Below, one piece after another: positions 18,040 through 26,724 of a stretch of DNA of 64,000 bases; position 1 is the first letter of the stretch, and the number at the start of each line of letters is the position of its first letter. The translations under genes and the position numbers were made by a program. The notes beneath the pieces were generated by a model. That model was not told where the DNA came from. It saw only the letters and a program-made list of their open reading frames with translations, and searched no databases. The DNA is from JBCAWW01 sp039024315 (lineage in GTDB: Bacteria > Bacteroidota > Bacteroidia > J057): positions 62,001-126,000 of the forward strand of contig JBCCQN010000004.1 in NCBI GenBank assembly GCA_039024315.1, written 5' to 3'.

Positions 18040-18130
18040 TGGCAGAGAGTGGGGGATTCGAACCCCCGATACCCTTTTGAGGTATACACGCTTTCCAGGC
18101 GAGCCCGTTCGACCGCTCCGGCAACTCTCT
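18040..18130 (-). tRNA. tRNA-Ser (anticodon GGA)
   Basis: A complete class II tRNA on the minus strand. Acceptor arms AGAGAGT and ACTCTCT pair perfectly, the discriminator is G and a CCA end is encoded (18040-18042). The D arm is CCG...CGG, the anticodon loop is CTGGAAA giving GGA, the variable arm has an ATACC/GGTAT stem, and the T arm is GGGGG-TTCGAAT-CCCCC. The anticodon stem CTCGC/GCGTG has one U-U mismatch. It reads serine codons UCC and UCU. The integrase gene lies directly downstream, so the 3' half is the probable integration target. No second copy of the T-arm sequence was found in the window. Confidence 0.96.
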
Positions 18131-18180
18131 GTGAGGGTTGGCAAATTTACATAAAGTATCTGAATTTACAAGCTAGCCAT

Positions 18181-18924
18181 TTAGGCGAATTTACGGAGGA
18201 AGCCTGCCTTACGTTGACGCGCAACTGGGAGGCTAGCCCCATTACTCATCTCGACTAAGCCGCCGTCCGTTTTACGAAAACGACGCACGTAGCGAAGCTG
18301 GACCAAATAGGTCTGATGAATGCGATAAAAGCCTTGGCTATGCAGCATACCTTCATAATGTTTGAGGGTTTTGCTGATTAACTCTTTGCTACCATCGGCC
18401 AGATAAAAACGAGTGTAATTGCGATCCGCTTCGAGATAAATGATGTCCTTCAGCTCAACTACTCTAAAACCTTCACTATTGGGGAGGACAATCCGCTCGG
18501 CTTGATCGCTGCGATATTGCTGTTGTAAGACATCTAACTGTTCAGCCGAAATTTCCGCCTTCGCGTCTTGTAGTTCCGCGAAGCGGGCCAAAACCTCCGC
18601 TAACTCAGATCGCTTGATCGGTTTGAGGAGATAACTAAAAGCTGCAAATTGAAAAGCACGCAGAGCATATTGATTATAAGCCGTCACAAAAACCACCTCA
18701 AATGGGCGTTCCTGCAAGGATAATAAAAGATCAAAGCCCGTCCCTTTGCGCATCTGGATATCTAGAAAGACAATATCCACCTCCACCTTTTTGAGCAGAG
18801 CCAAGCCAGTATCGACATCATCGGCTTCTCCTATGATTTCTACCGCTTGCGGAACGCTTTCAATCGTTCTCCGCAGGAGGATACGAGCATCTTTCTCATC
18901 ATCAATCAGAACTGCCTTGATCAT
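18181..18924 (-). CDS. LytTR-family response regulator
   Basis: This 247-residue protein has an N-terminal receiver domain with acidic residues D8/D9, phospho-acceptor D55 (VFLDIQM), T/S in FVTAYNQY and K in LLKPIK. A LytTR DNA-binding domain follows (about 140-245: RIVLPNSEGFRVVELKDIIYLEADRNYTRFYL). It binds promoter DNA when phosphorylated. It ends a minus-strand group whose previous gene is a LytS-like TPR histidine kinase 70 bases upstream, its likely partner. Target genes are not evident. Confidence 0.95.
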   Translation of the reverse strand: MIKAVLIDDEKDARILLRRTIESVPQAVEIIGEADDVDTGLALLKKVEVDIVFLDIQMRKGTGFDLLLSLQERPFEVVFVTAYNQYALRAFQFAAFSYLLKPIKRSELAEVLARFAELQDAKAEISAEQLDVLQQQYRSDQAERIVLPNSEGFRVVELKDIIYLEADRNYTRFYLADGSKELISKTLKHYEGMLHSQGFYRIHQTYLVQLRYVRRFRKTDGGLVEMSNGASLPVARQRKAGFLRKFA

Positions 18925-18994
18925 TACTAAATATTGCTAGTGGGAAGTAATTAGTATAAAGTATTTAGTACTAAGAGCTCGGGTGTGCTTTCTC

Positions 18995-21055
18995 TTAGTT
19001 TTCTTCGCGCCAAACTAAAGGCACCGAAAAACGCACCTCTGTTCCCATCACCGCTCCTGTTTCGTCGCGGCGTTCACTAAGGCTGAGGGAACGACCACCG
19101 CCCAAACGTTCTTCCAAAATCGTCAGTGCTTTGGGATCATGATCCAATTGGCGGTTGCGCCGAGCTTCTACTAAGCCAATGCCATCATCCATCACCTCAA
19201 AATATAGGATCGATTCATCCGCCCAAATCTTGACTTTGATTTGGCCCCTCCCACCTTTAGGCAAGATACCATGCCAAATCGCATTTTCTGCCAGTGGCTG
19301 CAAAATGAGGGGCGGCACCATAATATCATAAGTATCTAGGGATTCGTCGAGGACAATGTCGTACTGAAAACCATCCTCTAGGCGGTGCTGCTCCATCCGT
19401 AGGTAGCGTTGCAACATGGCAATCTCCTCTTCGAGTGAGATTTTCTCCTCTCCAGAATGATCCAGGATCCCGCGCAATAATTGTCCGAGGTCAGCCACAT
19501 AATCATTTGCCCTCAACTGATCACCATCTTGATAAAGACGTTGGATGGAATTGAGGGCGTTGAAAATAAAGTGAGGATTCATGCGCGAACGCAAAAGCCG
19601 CTGTTGGAGTTCCATAGATTTTTGGCGCAGGCGCAGGCGGTTACGCTGCATAAATAGCCACCCTAGCAAGGCTCCCAAAATCAGGGCCCCAATCAAAATG
19701 TAGATAAGAAGCGTTCGGCGAGCCGCAGATTGTTGGACCAATAGGATTTCTAAATCTTGGGAAGCCTTTTCCTCCTTGAGATCCGCAATCTCCCGTTCCT
19801 GCCGCTCTGTTTTATACTTTTTTTCCAGCTCCGCGATAGTAACTAGATTTTCTTCATTGATCATACTATCCTTGAGTTGATGATAGCGGACCCGATATGC
19901 ATAAGCTTCTTTGTAGCGCCCTAATTTGGCGAGGCTTTCGTAATTGGCTATATAAGCCAAGCGTTGGAGCATTTTATTGCCCAATAGTTCGGCTTGTTTA
20001 GTCCCTTCTTCTATTGCTTTTCGTCCCGCCCTTAGCTTACCTTGCCGCACCTGAAAAGAGCCTAAATTGATCTGGGTGCGGACCAAGCCGTCATAATCTT
20101 GAGACTTTTCATAAAGCTTGAGCGCTGAATTCAAATGATATTCGGTCTTTTCGACATTTTTTTGTTGGTCATACATTTGACCAAGATTGTTGTGCGAAGA
20201 GGTGATCCCAGGCAAATCTTGCGTTTCTTCAAATATGTGCAGGGCTTTTTCGGTGTAATAGATTGCGCTATCAAACTCGAGCATGCCATAGTAAGTTCCC
20301 CCTAAAACTTGATAAGAGTGAGCCATGCCGTTAGGATTTTCTTGTTTTCTCCTCAATCGGAGAACGCTTCTTTGAGTCTCAATGGCCTTATCAAAATTTT
20401 CTAGACGAGCCCAAAGGGTACTGATGATGTTGGTCAGGGTTATCTCTTTGCCCAAGTCCCCTTGTTCCTGCGCAAGCTTTACCGCTACTTGTAGTACTTC
20501 CATCGCCTCTGGCGAACGCCCATTATCGAGTAAAAACTGACTGTAGAGATAGCGCGTACGAATATCAGTATCAATGGCCTGCTCATCATTTTTGCTGGCC
20601 GCAGCACCGAGTACTAAGGCTTGCTTGAAGTACTCTTCCGCTTCGGGTCGGTACAAATTGGCCGCTGCCGAACCTAGCTTTTGATAGGCTTCTTGCTTGT
20701 AGAGGAGACGCTCGTATTGTTCTGACCAATCAAAAATCCGTTGTGCTTGCTGCCATGCGTACTCCCAATCCCCCGCATTTAAATAAAAGTCATAATAAAG
20801 CATGAGGGTATAAAATTGCCCCTTGGTAAACTGAAGAGAGTCGGCTAAGCAACCTGCCTCATTGACCACGGCCAAACCCAGAGGAGGATTGCGCGTAAAC
20901 AAACGCTGACTATAACGTAGACCCGTCATTACCTTCATTGTATCCTCTGGAAGCACCAACCAGAGGTTTTTCAAGCTATCGATTTGGGCATTTTGCCCCA
21001 ACAGACTGGCAAGACTGAGCCACAGCAATAGCCAAAAACTGCTAAGGGTTTTCAT
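18995..21055 (-). CDS. TPR-containing LytS-like sensor histidine kinase
   Basis: This 686-residue kinase has a signal peptide (MKTLSSFW... ending LLGQ), a periplasmic block of TPR repeats (about 30-400), a coiled coil (about 415-450), one membrane helix (LLIYILIGALILGALLGWLFM, near 460-480) and a His_kinase/HATPase module. The phospho-acceptor is His495 in RMNPHFIFNALNS, and the N-box is LAENAIWHGILP. This is the standard Bacteroidota layout for LytTR partner kinases. ATG at 21055 is chosen because the longer frame starts with TTG and would precede the signal peptide. It sits directly upstream of the LytTR regulator. A second, similar kinase precedes it. Confidence 0.93.
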   Translation of the reverse strand: MKTLSSFWLLLWLSLASLLGQNAQIDSLKNLWLVLPEDTMKVMTGLRYSQRLFTRNPPLGLAVVNEAGCLADSLQFTKGQFYTLMLYYDFYLNAGDWEYAWQQAQRIFDWSEQYERLLYKQEAYQKLGSAAANLYRPEAEEYFKQALVLGAAASKNDEQAIDTDIRTRYLYSQFLLDNGRSPEAMEVLQVAVKLAQEQGDLGKEITLTNIISTLWARLENFDKAIETQRSVLRLRRKQENPNGMAHSYQVLGGTYYGMLEFDSAIYYTEKALHIFEETQDLPGITSSHNNLGQMYDQQKNVEKTEYHLNSALKLYEKSQDYDGLVRTQINLGSFQVRQGKLRAGRKAIEEGTKQAELLGNKMLQRLAYIANYESLAKLGRYKEAYAYRVRYHQLKDSMINEENLVTIAELEKKYKTERQEREIADLKEEKASQDLEILLVQQSAARRTLLIYILIGALILGALLGWLFMQRNRLRLRQKSMELQQRLLRSRMNPHFIFNALNSIQRLYQDGDQLRANDYVADLGQLLRGILDHSGEEKISLEEEIAMLQRYLRMEQHRLEDGFQYDIVLDESLDTYDIMVPPLILQPLAENAIWHGILPKGGRGQIKVKIWADESILYFEVMDDGIGLVEARRNRQLDHDPKALTILEERLGGGRSLSLSERRDETGAVMGTEVRFSVPLVWREEN

Positions 21056-21080
21056 AGTGCAACGGTTTCTGAAGGCTGAC

Positions 21081-21113
21081 AAAAAAGATATCCACTCGAA
21101 AGGAGCGGATATC
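21081..21113 (-). terminator. Intrinsic terminator between the two kinase genes
   Basis: On the minus strand AGATATCCGCT and AGTGGATATCT pair (one G-U) around a 7-nt loop and are followed by TTTTTT. It lies 142 bases after the upstream kinase's stop and 26 bases before the next kinase's ATG, so the upstream kinase may be transcribed separately from the kinase-regulator pair. Confidence 0.75.
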
Positions 21114-21255
21114 TATACCGTCTTTTTAAAACGGCAATGGGGCTGGTTTCTAACTTTTTTTCCTTACATGATTGATGCCCTAAAGCATTGACTCTAAGGT
21201 AGTCGCTTCTCATCTCTGCTTCAATGGCCAATGATCCTCGGGTCATGCTGTTTGA

Positions 21256-23310
21256 TTATTTGGTCGTATCCAATGATCCGCTTGATAGCTTAAGGGGTAT
21301 AAATAGCCTCGCTTCCGTACCTAAAGTCTCACCATGGGTATCCTTACGCTCTCGTAAATGGAAGCCCGATTCCAGCCCCAAACGTTCGTTAAGGATATTG
21401 AGAGCCTTAGGCTGATGCCGATCATGTTGCTTTTGCTGACTACGGCTCAAGCCAACGCCATTATCTATAATTTGGCATTCAAGTCTGTCTTGATTCCAGC
21501 TAAAATTGATTTCAATCAAACCTTCTTTTTCTAAGGGAGCAATACCATGCCAGATAGCATTCTCTACCAATGGTTGCAAGATCAAAGGAGGAACCAGCGT
21601 CTGATAGGCGTCAATTCCCGCCGGTAAATGTAAGGCGTAACGAAAACCGTTTTCAAGGCGATACTGTTCCATTCGCAGATATAGCTCTAAGGTGCGTAGT
21701 TCATCCACCAAGGGAATCCATTCTTGCCCAGACTGATCTAAAATATCATTCATCAACTGCCCAAATCCTTCTAGATACTCGTTGGCGCGTTCCGTATCAC
21801 GGTCCTGAAATAAACGCTGGATAGAGTTCAAGGCATTGAACAAAAAATGAGGGTTCATTTGGGAACGTAAAAGCCGCTGCTGGAGGTCAGTATCTTGGGC
21901 TTTTTGGCGCAATGCTTGGCGATGCCAAAACCACCAACCCAAAAGCACCGCTCCCCCTATCACCAAAATCAAAATAATGATGATCGGTAAAAACTGATCG
22001 TTACGCAGGCGACTCTGCACCAAAATCGCTTCTTGCTTCAACTGGGTTTCCTCTAGGCGAGCGACTTCTTTCTGGGCTTTTTCCTCCTCAAACTTAGCCT
22101 CTATTTTCTCGAGTTTTACTAGCCTCTCTGCATTCAAGCTGCTGTCCTTGAGCTGATGATATTGGCTGAGATATTGATAAGCTTCTTGGTGCTTGGCTTG
22201 TTGCTGTAGGGCCTCAGCGAGACTTTTGTAAGCAAGGCGAATTAGGAGTGCATTGTCCATTTCCAATGCTTGCGCTTCTCCTTGGCGTAGGTACTGCAGC
22301 CCGAGTCGTGTTTGCCCTAGTTTTGTCTCTAGTAATCCCCAGTTAATCAGAGTTCGGATTTGCGGGGGCTTGTCATTGGCGGCTTGATAAATACGATAAG
22401 CTTCTTGATACAAAGGACGAATCTTCTCTAGCTTTCCTTGCTTTTCATATACAAGGGCAAGATTGTTGAGAGTACCAGCTAGTCCTATCATGTTTTTGAT
22501 CTGCCGATTGTGCTTGATCGCGAGATCCAAATAATGTTTAGCGCTGTCCAATTGCCCTGATTGCATAAAAAAAGCGCCTATGTTTTGCTCCCCAATCACC
22601 ATCTGAGGGAGATGATTACGCTCCTTGCGGTAGGCGTATGCTTTCCGCAAATAGGGTTCTGCCTTTTCTATTTGCTCTGTTTCTAACCAGAGCTTGCCTA
22701 GCATGCTGTAATAAGGGATGAGGCTTTGCCGTTCTCTCGCAGTCGTATCTCCTTTAGTAGAAACCAAGCTTTCAATTTGTGCAAGGGCATCTTCGTAGCG
22801 CCCCTCTTCTTGCAACCAGATGGCATAATAATATTTTATTCTCTCTAAGTAAGTCTTTTTACGTACTGCCTTGGCCGCTTCAATCGCAGTAATAAAATAT
22901 GCCTCAGTTTGTGGGAGAGACAGCCTCAGGGCAGTTTGAGCCATTTCTGCTGTGGCTACGGCCCGAAAGTTAGCTTTGGGGTTTCTCTCCGAGAACGCTA
23001 ATAATTTTTGAGCATGCTCATGCGCTTCCTGCCATTTACCGGCATTGCCCGCTAAGTAGCAATACTGTATTTGAGCATTAAAACTAGCCTTGCTAAAGCC
23101 CAAACTATCTCCCAAGCAGGAGGCCCGATCTGTAAGGTAGTAGGACCACTCTGGATAGTGAGACATCAACTGCCGGCCCAAGCGAAAAGCTTTTTGTACT
23201 TTGTGGGTATCAGCAGGCATTGCTTCCCAAACGAGAAGAACACTATCTAGCCCTTGGGCAATTAGTCCCAGAGGCATCAAAAAGGCCGAGAGTAGCAATA
23301 GTCTGCCCAT
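21256..23310 (-). CDS. Second TPR-containing LytS-like sensor histidine kinase
   Basis: This 684-residue protein repeats the layout of its downstream neighbour: signal peptide (MGRLLLLSAF... ending LIAQ), TPR block (about 25-400), coiled coil rich in Glu/Lys/Gln, one membrane helix (FLPIIIILILVIGGAVLLGWW), and kinase core with His488 in QMNPHFLFNALNSIQRL and N-box LVENAIWHGIAP. The shared segments indicate a tandem duplication that has since diverged, mostly in the TPR sensor part. No regulator gene of its own is adjacent, so it may feed into the same LytTR regulator. ATG at 23310 is preferred over a TTG at 23334. Confidence 0.92.
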   Translation of the reverse strand: MGRLLLLSAFLMPLGLIAQGLDSVLLVWEAMPADTHKVQKAFRLGRQLMSHYPEWSYYLTDRASCLGDSLGFSKASFNAQIQYCYLAGNAGKWQEAHEHAQKLLAFSERNPKANFRAVATAEMAQTALRLSLPQTEAYFITAIEAAKAVRKKTYLERIKYYYAIWLQEEGRYEDALAQIESLVSTKGDTTARERQSLIPYYSMLGKLWLETEQIEKAEPYLRKAYAYRKERNHLPQMVIGEQNIGAFFMQSGQLDSAKHYLDLAIKHNRQIKNMIGLAGTLNNLALVYEKQGKLEKIRPLYQEAYRIYQAANDKPPQIRTLINWGLLETKLGQTRLGLQYLRQGEAQALEMDNALLIRLAYKSLAEALQQQAKHQEAYQYLSQYHQLKDSSLNAERLVKLEKIEAKFEEEKAQKEVARLEETQLKQEAILVQSRLRNDQFLPIIIILILVIGGAVLLGWWFWHRQALRQKAQDTDLQQRLLRSQMNPHFLFNALNSIQRLFQDRDTERANEYLEGFGQLMNDILDQSGQEWIPLVDELRTLELYLRMEQYRLENGFRYALHLPAGIDAYQTLVPPLILQPLVENAIWHGIAPLEKEGLIEINFSWNQDRLECQIIDNGVGLSRSQQKQHDRHQPKALNILNERLGLESGFHLRERKDTHGETLGTEARLFIPLKLSSGSLDTTK

Positions 23311-23526
23311 AGCATTAGTAGAAGTAGCAAACAATCGGAAAGAGTGCTAGGCAAGCTGAAATGAAGTTACAAATTGAAGGGAGCAAGGTCAATTTCAAAA
23401 TTCTCTGCGTCATCGTTTTTATGATTTTGATTTAATTGCTGTAGGTAGTGGAATAGCTTTGTTAAGCACTTGGACAATAGTATCAAGTATTAAGATCCCA
23501 AAAAATGGGCTAAAATGGTCCATTAA

Positions 23527-23595
23527 GCCTCTTCACCTCTGTACTGAATACTCCCGAAAGCTTTCGGGATACTTTCTAATCTGTACTGAAGAGGC
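23527..23595. repeat. Nested palindrome with internal direct repeats
   Basis: TCCCGAAAG/CTTTCGGGA (23552-23569) is a perfect 18-bp palindrome. It is enclosed by GCCTCTTCA (23527-23535) and TGAAGAGGC (23587-23595), and flanked by two direct copies of CTGTACTGAA (near 23540 and 23581). Confidence 0.7.
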
Positions 23596-23668
23596 AATCA
23601 AGGAAAGCTAATATTTATTGACTTACTCCCAATGAGACTGGTCTTAGTGGGATCAGTTGGGGTTCGTT

Positions 23669-23690
23669 TTCCGCTTCGCGGAACGCTTAT
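23669..23690 (+). repeat. Dispersed hairpin-GAACGCTTAT motif, copy
   Basis: TTCCGC-TTC-GCGGAA forms a perfect 6-bp hairpin that runs into CGCTTAT. It is in a non-coding spacer. Confidence 0.6.
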
Positions 23691-23763
23691 CTCTGTTGGA
23701 TGATAGTTGCATGCAAGCATCTAAATCAGTTTTTGCCAGCACTTACAGCATAAATCGTCCAAA

Positions 23764-23784
23764 ATGAGCGTTCTGCGCAGCAAT
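23764..23784 (-). repeat. Dispersed hairpin-GAACGCTTAT motif, copy
   Basis: Read on the minus strand: TTGCTGCGCAGAACGCTCAT. CTGCGCAG is a perfect palindrome. It is in a non-coding spacer. Confidence 0.6.
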
Positions 23785-23989
23785 AATAAAGCCAAAACCG
23801 CCCCTGTATTCTCCCCAAAAATGAGAGAAAATGCCACAACAAATTGGGCTGATTTTTTTTATTCCGCATACTTCTAAAGCGCTACTCAACGGCCTTGATT
23901 TATCGCCAAGATGCGCTACCAATGGTTAGATCTCAAGGCAGACTTAGCCTGAGGTATTTTTGAGCGAACAATCGGTAAGGATAAATGAC

Positions 23990-25132
23990 CTAATCAACAA
24001 TGAAGGTTTCGATATAGCGCCTGTCATTGGTGGCAAGCACGACGAAGTATTTGCCGATGGGAAGGCTTTCGGCATAGGTCAGGAGGTTTTGGCGATTGGC
24101 TTCGATCTCGCCATAGTAGAGCAGCACAATTTCGCGGTATTCCTCATCCAAAATCTTTACCTGTACCCTTTGGCTTTCCGTGGAAGCAAAGCGTACGTTG
24201 AGTCCGTAGCCGGGACCGAGTAGGTCTCTGGAGATCTCCAAATTGAAACCATCAGGATTTTCGGTGGTGCGGACCTTGAAGGGATTGGAATAAACAATCT
24301 GTCCAAATTTATCGACATTTTTGATCCGATAGTAGTAGGTCCTATTTTTTTCTACCTCAGGATCATAAAAGGTATAAGCCAATGATTCTCGACTGTTACC
24401 ATTGGCCCTCAAGCTTCCCAGTTCGCTATATTGTACGCCATCGCGGCTGCGTTCCACGAAGTGGAAAAAACAATCATTTTCTTCCGTAGTATTGAAACGA
24501 ATGGTCATGATCCCTTCTACAAAACGAGCCTGTAAAGAGCGATACTTAGTGGCAGGAATCAGGTTGCGACGCCGAGAATTGATGCGCCAGCGATGGTTGA
24601 TACGTACAAAGGCCATCGCTGGGTCGGGCTCCAATTGCATATAGTTCCAAGCGTTGTTTTTCTCGTCGGGAAGATTGATCGATCGTTCCCCTTCTTGCCC
24701 TTCTCGATAGACATCTCTCACCGGTAGGAAGCTAACACTCCTTTCGCGATTGAAGTAAAAAGCGTCCACTGTACGTCCTTGAGGATTTTGTAAAAAGGCA
24801 AAGTTACCGGTTTCGGGTCCCGTTTTCTCTCTTTCTTCCAGGGCAGGGCTTTTGCTCAGATCTATATCAATACCTGAGGAGGTCTTGAGTTTGTATCCTA
24901 GTCGGAGAACGCTCAGTGGGGCAATCCGAAGATTGGCCGGAAACTGAATCGCATACTCTCGGGTAATAAGCAAATAGCCTTCGAGAGAAATTTCTTCTTG
25001 CACTGAAGGATTGAAGAGATCAATATAATGGCTAGCATTGCCGGGCACAAAGCGGGAGATCTCCACCTCCTGCCCCATCGTGATCAAGGGAATGCAAAAT
25101 AATAAGCCAAGGATATGTCTCTTCAACTGCAA
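23990..25132 (-). CDS. Secreted protein with lamin-tail-like and FN3-like parts
   Basis: This 380-residue protein has a signal peptide (KRHILGLLFCIPLITMGQ) and then a lamin-tail-like beta domain (about 22-190: VEISRFVPGNASHYIDLFNPS, LEGYLLITR). A T9SS-associated FN3-like part follows (ERSRDGVQYSELGSLRANGNS...YYYRIKNVDKFGQIVYSNPFKV), then a C-terminal strand-rich end (LPIGKYFVVLATNDRRYIETFIVD) that resembles a sorting domain. It is probably exported to the surface; function unknown. The start is a TTG at 25132 or, giving MKRHIL, a TTG at 25126. It begins only three bases after the tyrS stop, so the two genes are probably co-transcribed. Confidence 0.8.
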   Translation of the reverse strand: MQLKRHILGLLFCIPLITMGQEVEISRFVPGNASHYIDLFNPSVQEEISLEGYLLITREYAIQFPANLRIAPLSVLRLGYKLKTSSGIDIDLSKSPALEEREKTGPETGNFAFLQNPQGRTVDAFYFNRERSVSFLPVRDVYREGQEGERSINLPDEKNNAWNYMQLEPDPAMAFVRINHRWRINSRRRNLIPATKYRSLQARFVEGIMTIRFNTTEENDCFFHFVERSRDGVQYSELGSLRANGNSRESLAYTFYDPEVEKNRTYYYRIKNVDKFGQIVYSNPFKVRTTENPDGFNLEISRDLLGPGYGLNVRFASTESQRVQVKILDEEYREIVLLYYGEIEANRQNLLTYAESLPIGKYFVVLATNDRRYIETFIVD

Positions 25133-25135
25133 GGT

Positions 25136-26434
25136 TTATTCACTTATTTCAATGATAAATTTGTTCTTCTTGCCTTTTTGTAAAAACAGGTAACGATCAA
25201 AAAAGAGGTCTGAGGTTTGTATAGTAGCGTTGCTATCGGTAATAGCTTCCATATTGACCTTGACGGATTTATCCTTTTCGATCGCTCGACGCGCCTCACC
25301 GTTCGACGAAGTCGCCCCAATCTGAGTCAGCAAATTTAAAACGCCTATTCCTTCCGCAATATCGGCCTTAGTAAGTGTCTTGAGGTCAGAGGCCTTGGCG
25401 ACTTCGGTCCATTGCTTGGCGTTGAGTTTTTGCAAGGCTTCTTTACTTTTGATGCGACCAAAGAAGAAGTCTGTCATCAATTTAGCATTTTCTAAGCCCT
25501 CTGTGCCATGTAGGCGTTCGGTCAGTTCTTCAGCCAATTGGCTATGCAATTGACGACGAGCCGGATCCTCATGGTGAGTGGCAATCATGGTCTCAAGCGT
25601 TTCGCGATCCTTGAGGGAGAAGATTTTGGCACATTTGATGACGTCTTCATCAGACAGACCCAGCCAGTATTGATAAAATTCATAAGGCGTAGTGCGTTCT
25701 GGGTCTAGCCAGACATTTTTCCCGCCTGCGGTTTTACCAAGTTTAGCCCCAGTTGCCCCCGTAAGGAGGGGACAAACCACTGCGAAAGCTTTTTCTTCAT
25801 GTCCCAACTTACGGCGAATCAGTTCTGTACCAGTAGTGATATTGCCCCATTGATCAGAACCTCCTACTTGTAATTTGACACCTTCGTTTTCGTAGAGATG
25901 TAAAAAATCATAGCCTTGCAAAAGCTGGTAGGCAAACTCAGTGTAGGATAAGCCCGAATCACTGGCAATCCGCTTTTTAACCGACTCTTTGCCCATCATA
26001 TAGCTGATGGTAATATGCTTACCCACATCTCGCAAAAAGTCCAAGAAGCCAATGCCTTGGAACCAGTCATAATTATTGACCATGCGGGCGGGATTTTCTG
26101 GGGTTTCAAAATCCATAAAGCGAGCTAACTGATCACGGATAGCGGCAGCATTGGCATCAACTTGTTCAGCGCTCATGAGCGGACGTTCAGCATCCTTCCC
26201 TGATGGATCTCCCACGCGGGCCGTAGCGCCCCCCACTAACAAAACAGGGTAATGTCCATGTCGTTGCAGGTGTACCATCATCATTACTGGCACCATATTG
26301 CCGATATGCATAGAGTTACCGGTAGGGTCAACCCCCAGATAACCAGATACTTTGTGCTCGTTTAGGTATTCTTCGGTTCCGGATATCAGGTCATGGATCA
26401 GACCACGCCAACGTAATTCTTCAATAAAACTCAT
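25136..26434 (-). CDS. tyrS: Tyrosyl-tRNA synthetase
   Basis: This 432-residue class I synthetase charges tRNA-Tyr. The first signature is the HxGH-type MHIGN in GVDPTGNSMHIGNM. The second is KLGKT in GAKLGKTAGGKNVWL, equivalent to KMSKS. QLQVGGSDQWGNI is the tyrosine-specific segment, and an S4 RNA-binding domain lies at the C-terminus (about 365-432, GEARRAIEKDKSVKVN). Length is typical. ATG at 26434 (MSFIEELRWRG) is used; a GTG at 26449 would add five residues. Confidence 0.97.
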   Translation of the reverse strand: MSFIEELRWRGLIHDLISGTEEYLNEHKVSGYLGVDPTGNSMHIGNMVPVMMMVHLQRHGHYPVLLVGGATARVGDPSGKDAERPLMSAEQVDANAAAIRDQLARFMDFETPENPARMVNNYDWFQGIGFLDFLRDVGKHITISYMMGKESVKKRIASDSGLSYTEFAYQLLQGYDFLHLYENEGVKLQVGGSDQWGNITTGTELIRRKLGHEEKAFAVVCPLLTGATGAKLGKTAGGKNVWLDPERTTPYEFYQYWLGLSDEDVIKCAKIFSLKDRETLETMIATHHEDPARRQLHSQLAEELTERLHGTEGLENAKLMTDFFFGRIKSKEALQKLNAKQWTEVAKASDLKTLTKADIAEGIGVLNLLTQIGATSSNGEARRAIEKDKSVKVNMEAITDSNATIQTSDLFFDRYLFLQKGKKNKFIIEISE

Positions 26435-26724
26435 AAAAAGACTTGCCACTGAAAATTAAGGAGCTGCAATTTACGAGGCCTAGCTAACTTCACCAACCCA
26501 CTCTTATTTTATATATTGATTTGGTCCTTTTTCCGAAATCTCGAATAAAATGCCGAAATTGCGGCTGTAAGGGATAATAATTTCCTTCATTCTAACATAA
26601 TTTTCAGGCGGTCTTAGCGTTAGGAGACGGTAAGCCCAGATTTATTTCCTGAGCATTTTTTATGTATCTTGCTTTTATAGGTTCGACTCAGTGTTATCCT
26701 AGGAACACAACACTTTCGATACAA

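Larger units (their letters stand above)
23311..23989. other. Spacer with palindromes and dispersed motifs
   Basis: This 679-base spacer lies upstream of the second kinase and at the end of the lamin-tail-like gene, both on the minus strand. It holds a nested palindrome (23527-23595) and two copies of the dispersed GAACGCT motif. No gene is seen; the kinase promoter should lie near its left end. Confidence 0.5.

Noticed and set aside
17782..18144. Open frames across the tRNA-Ser gene on both strands
   Set aside because: They read through a clear tRNA and its terminator and carry no protein signature.
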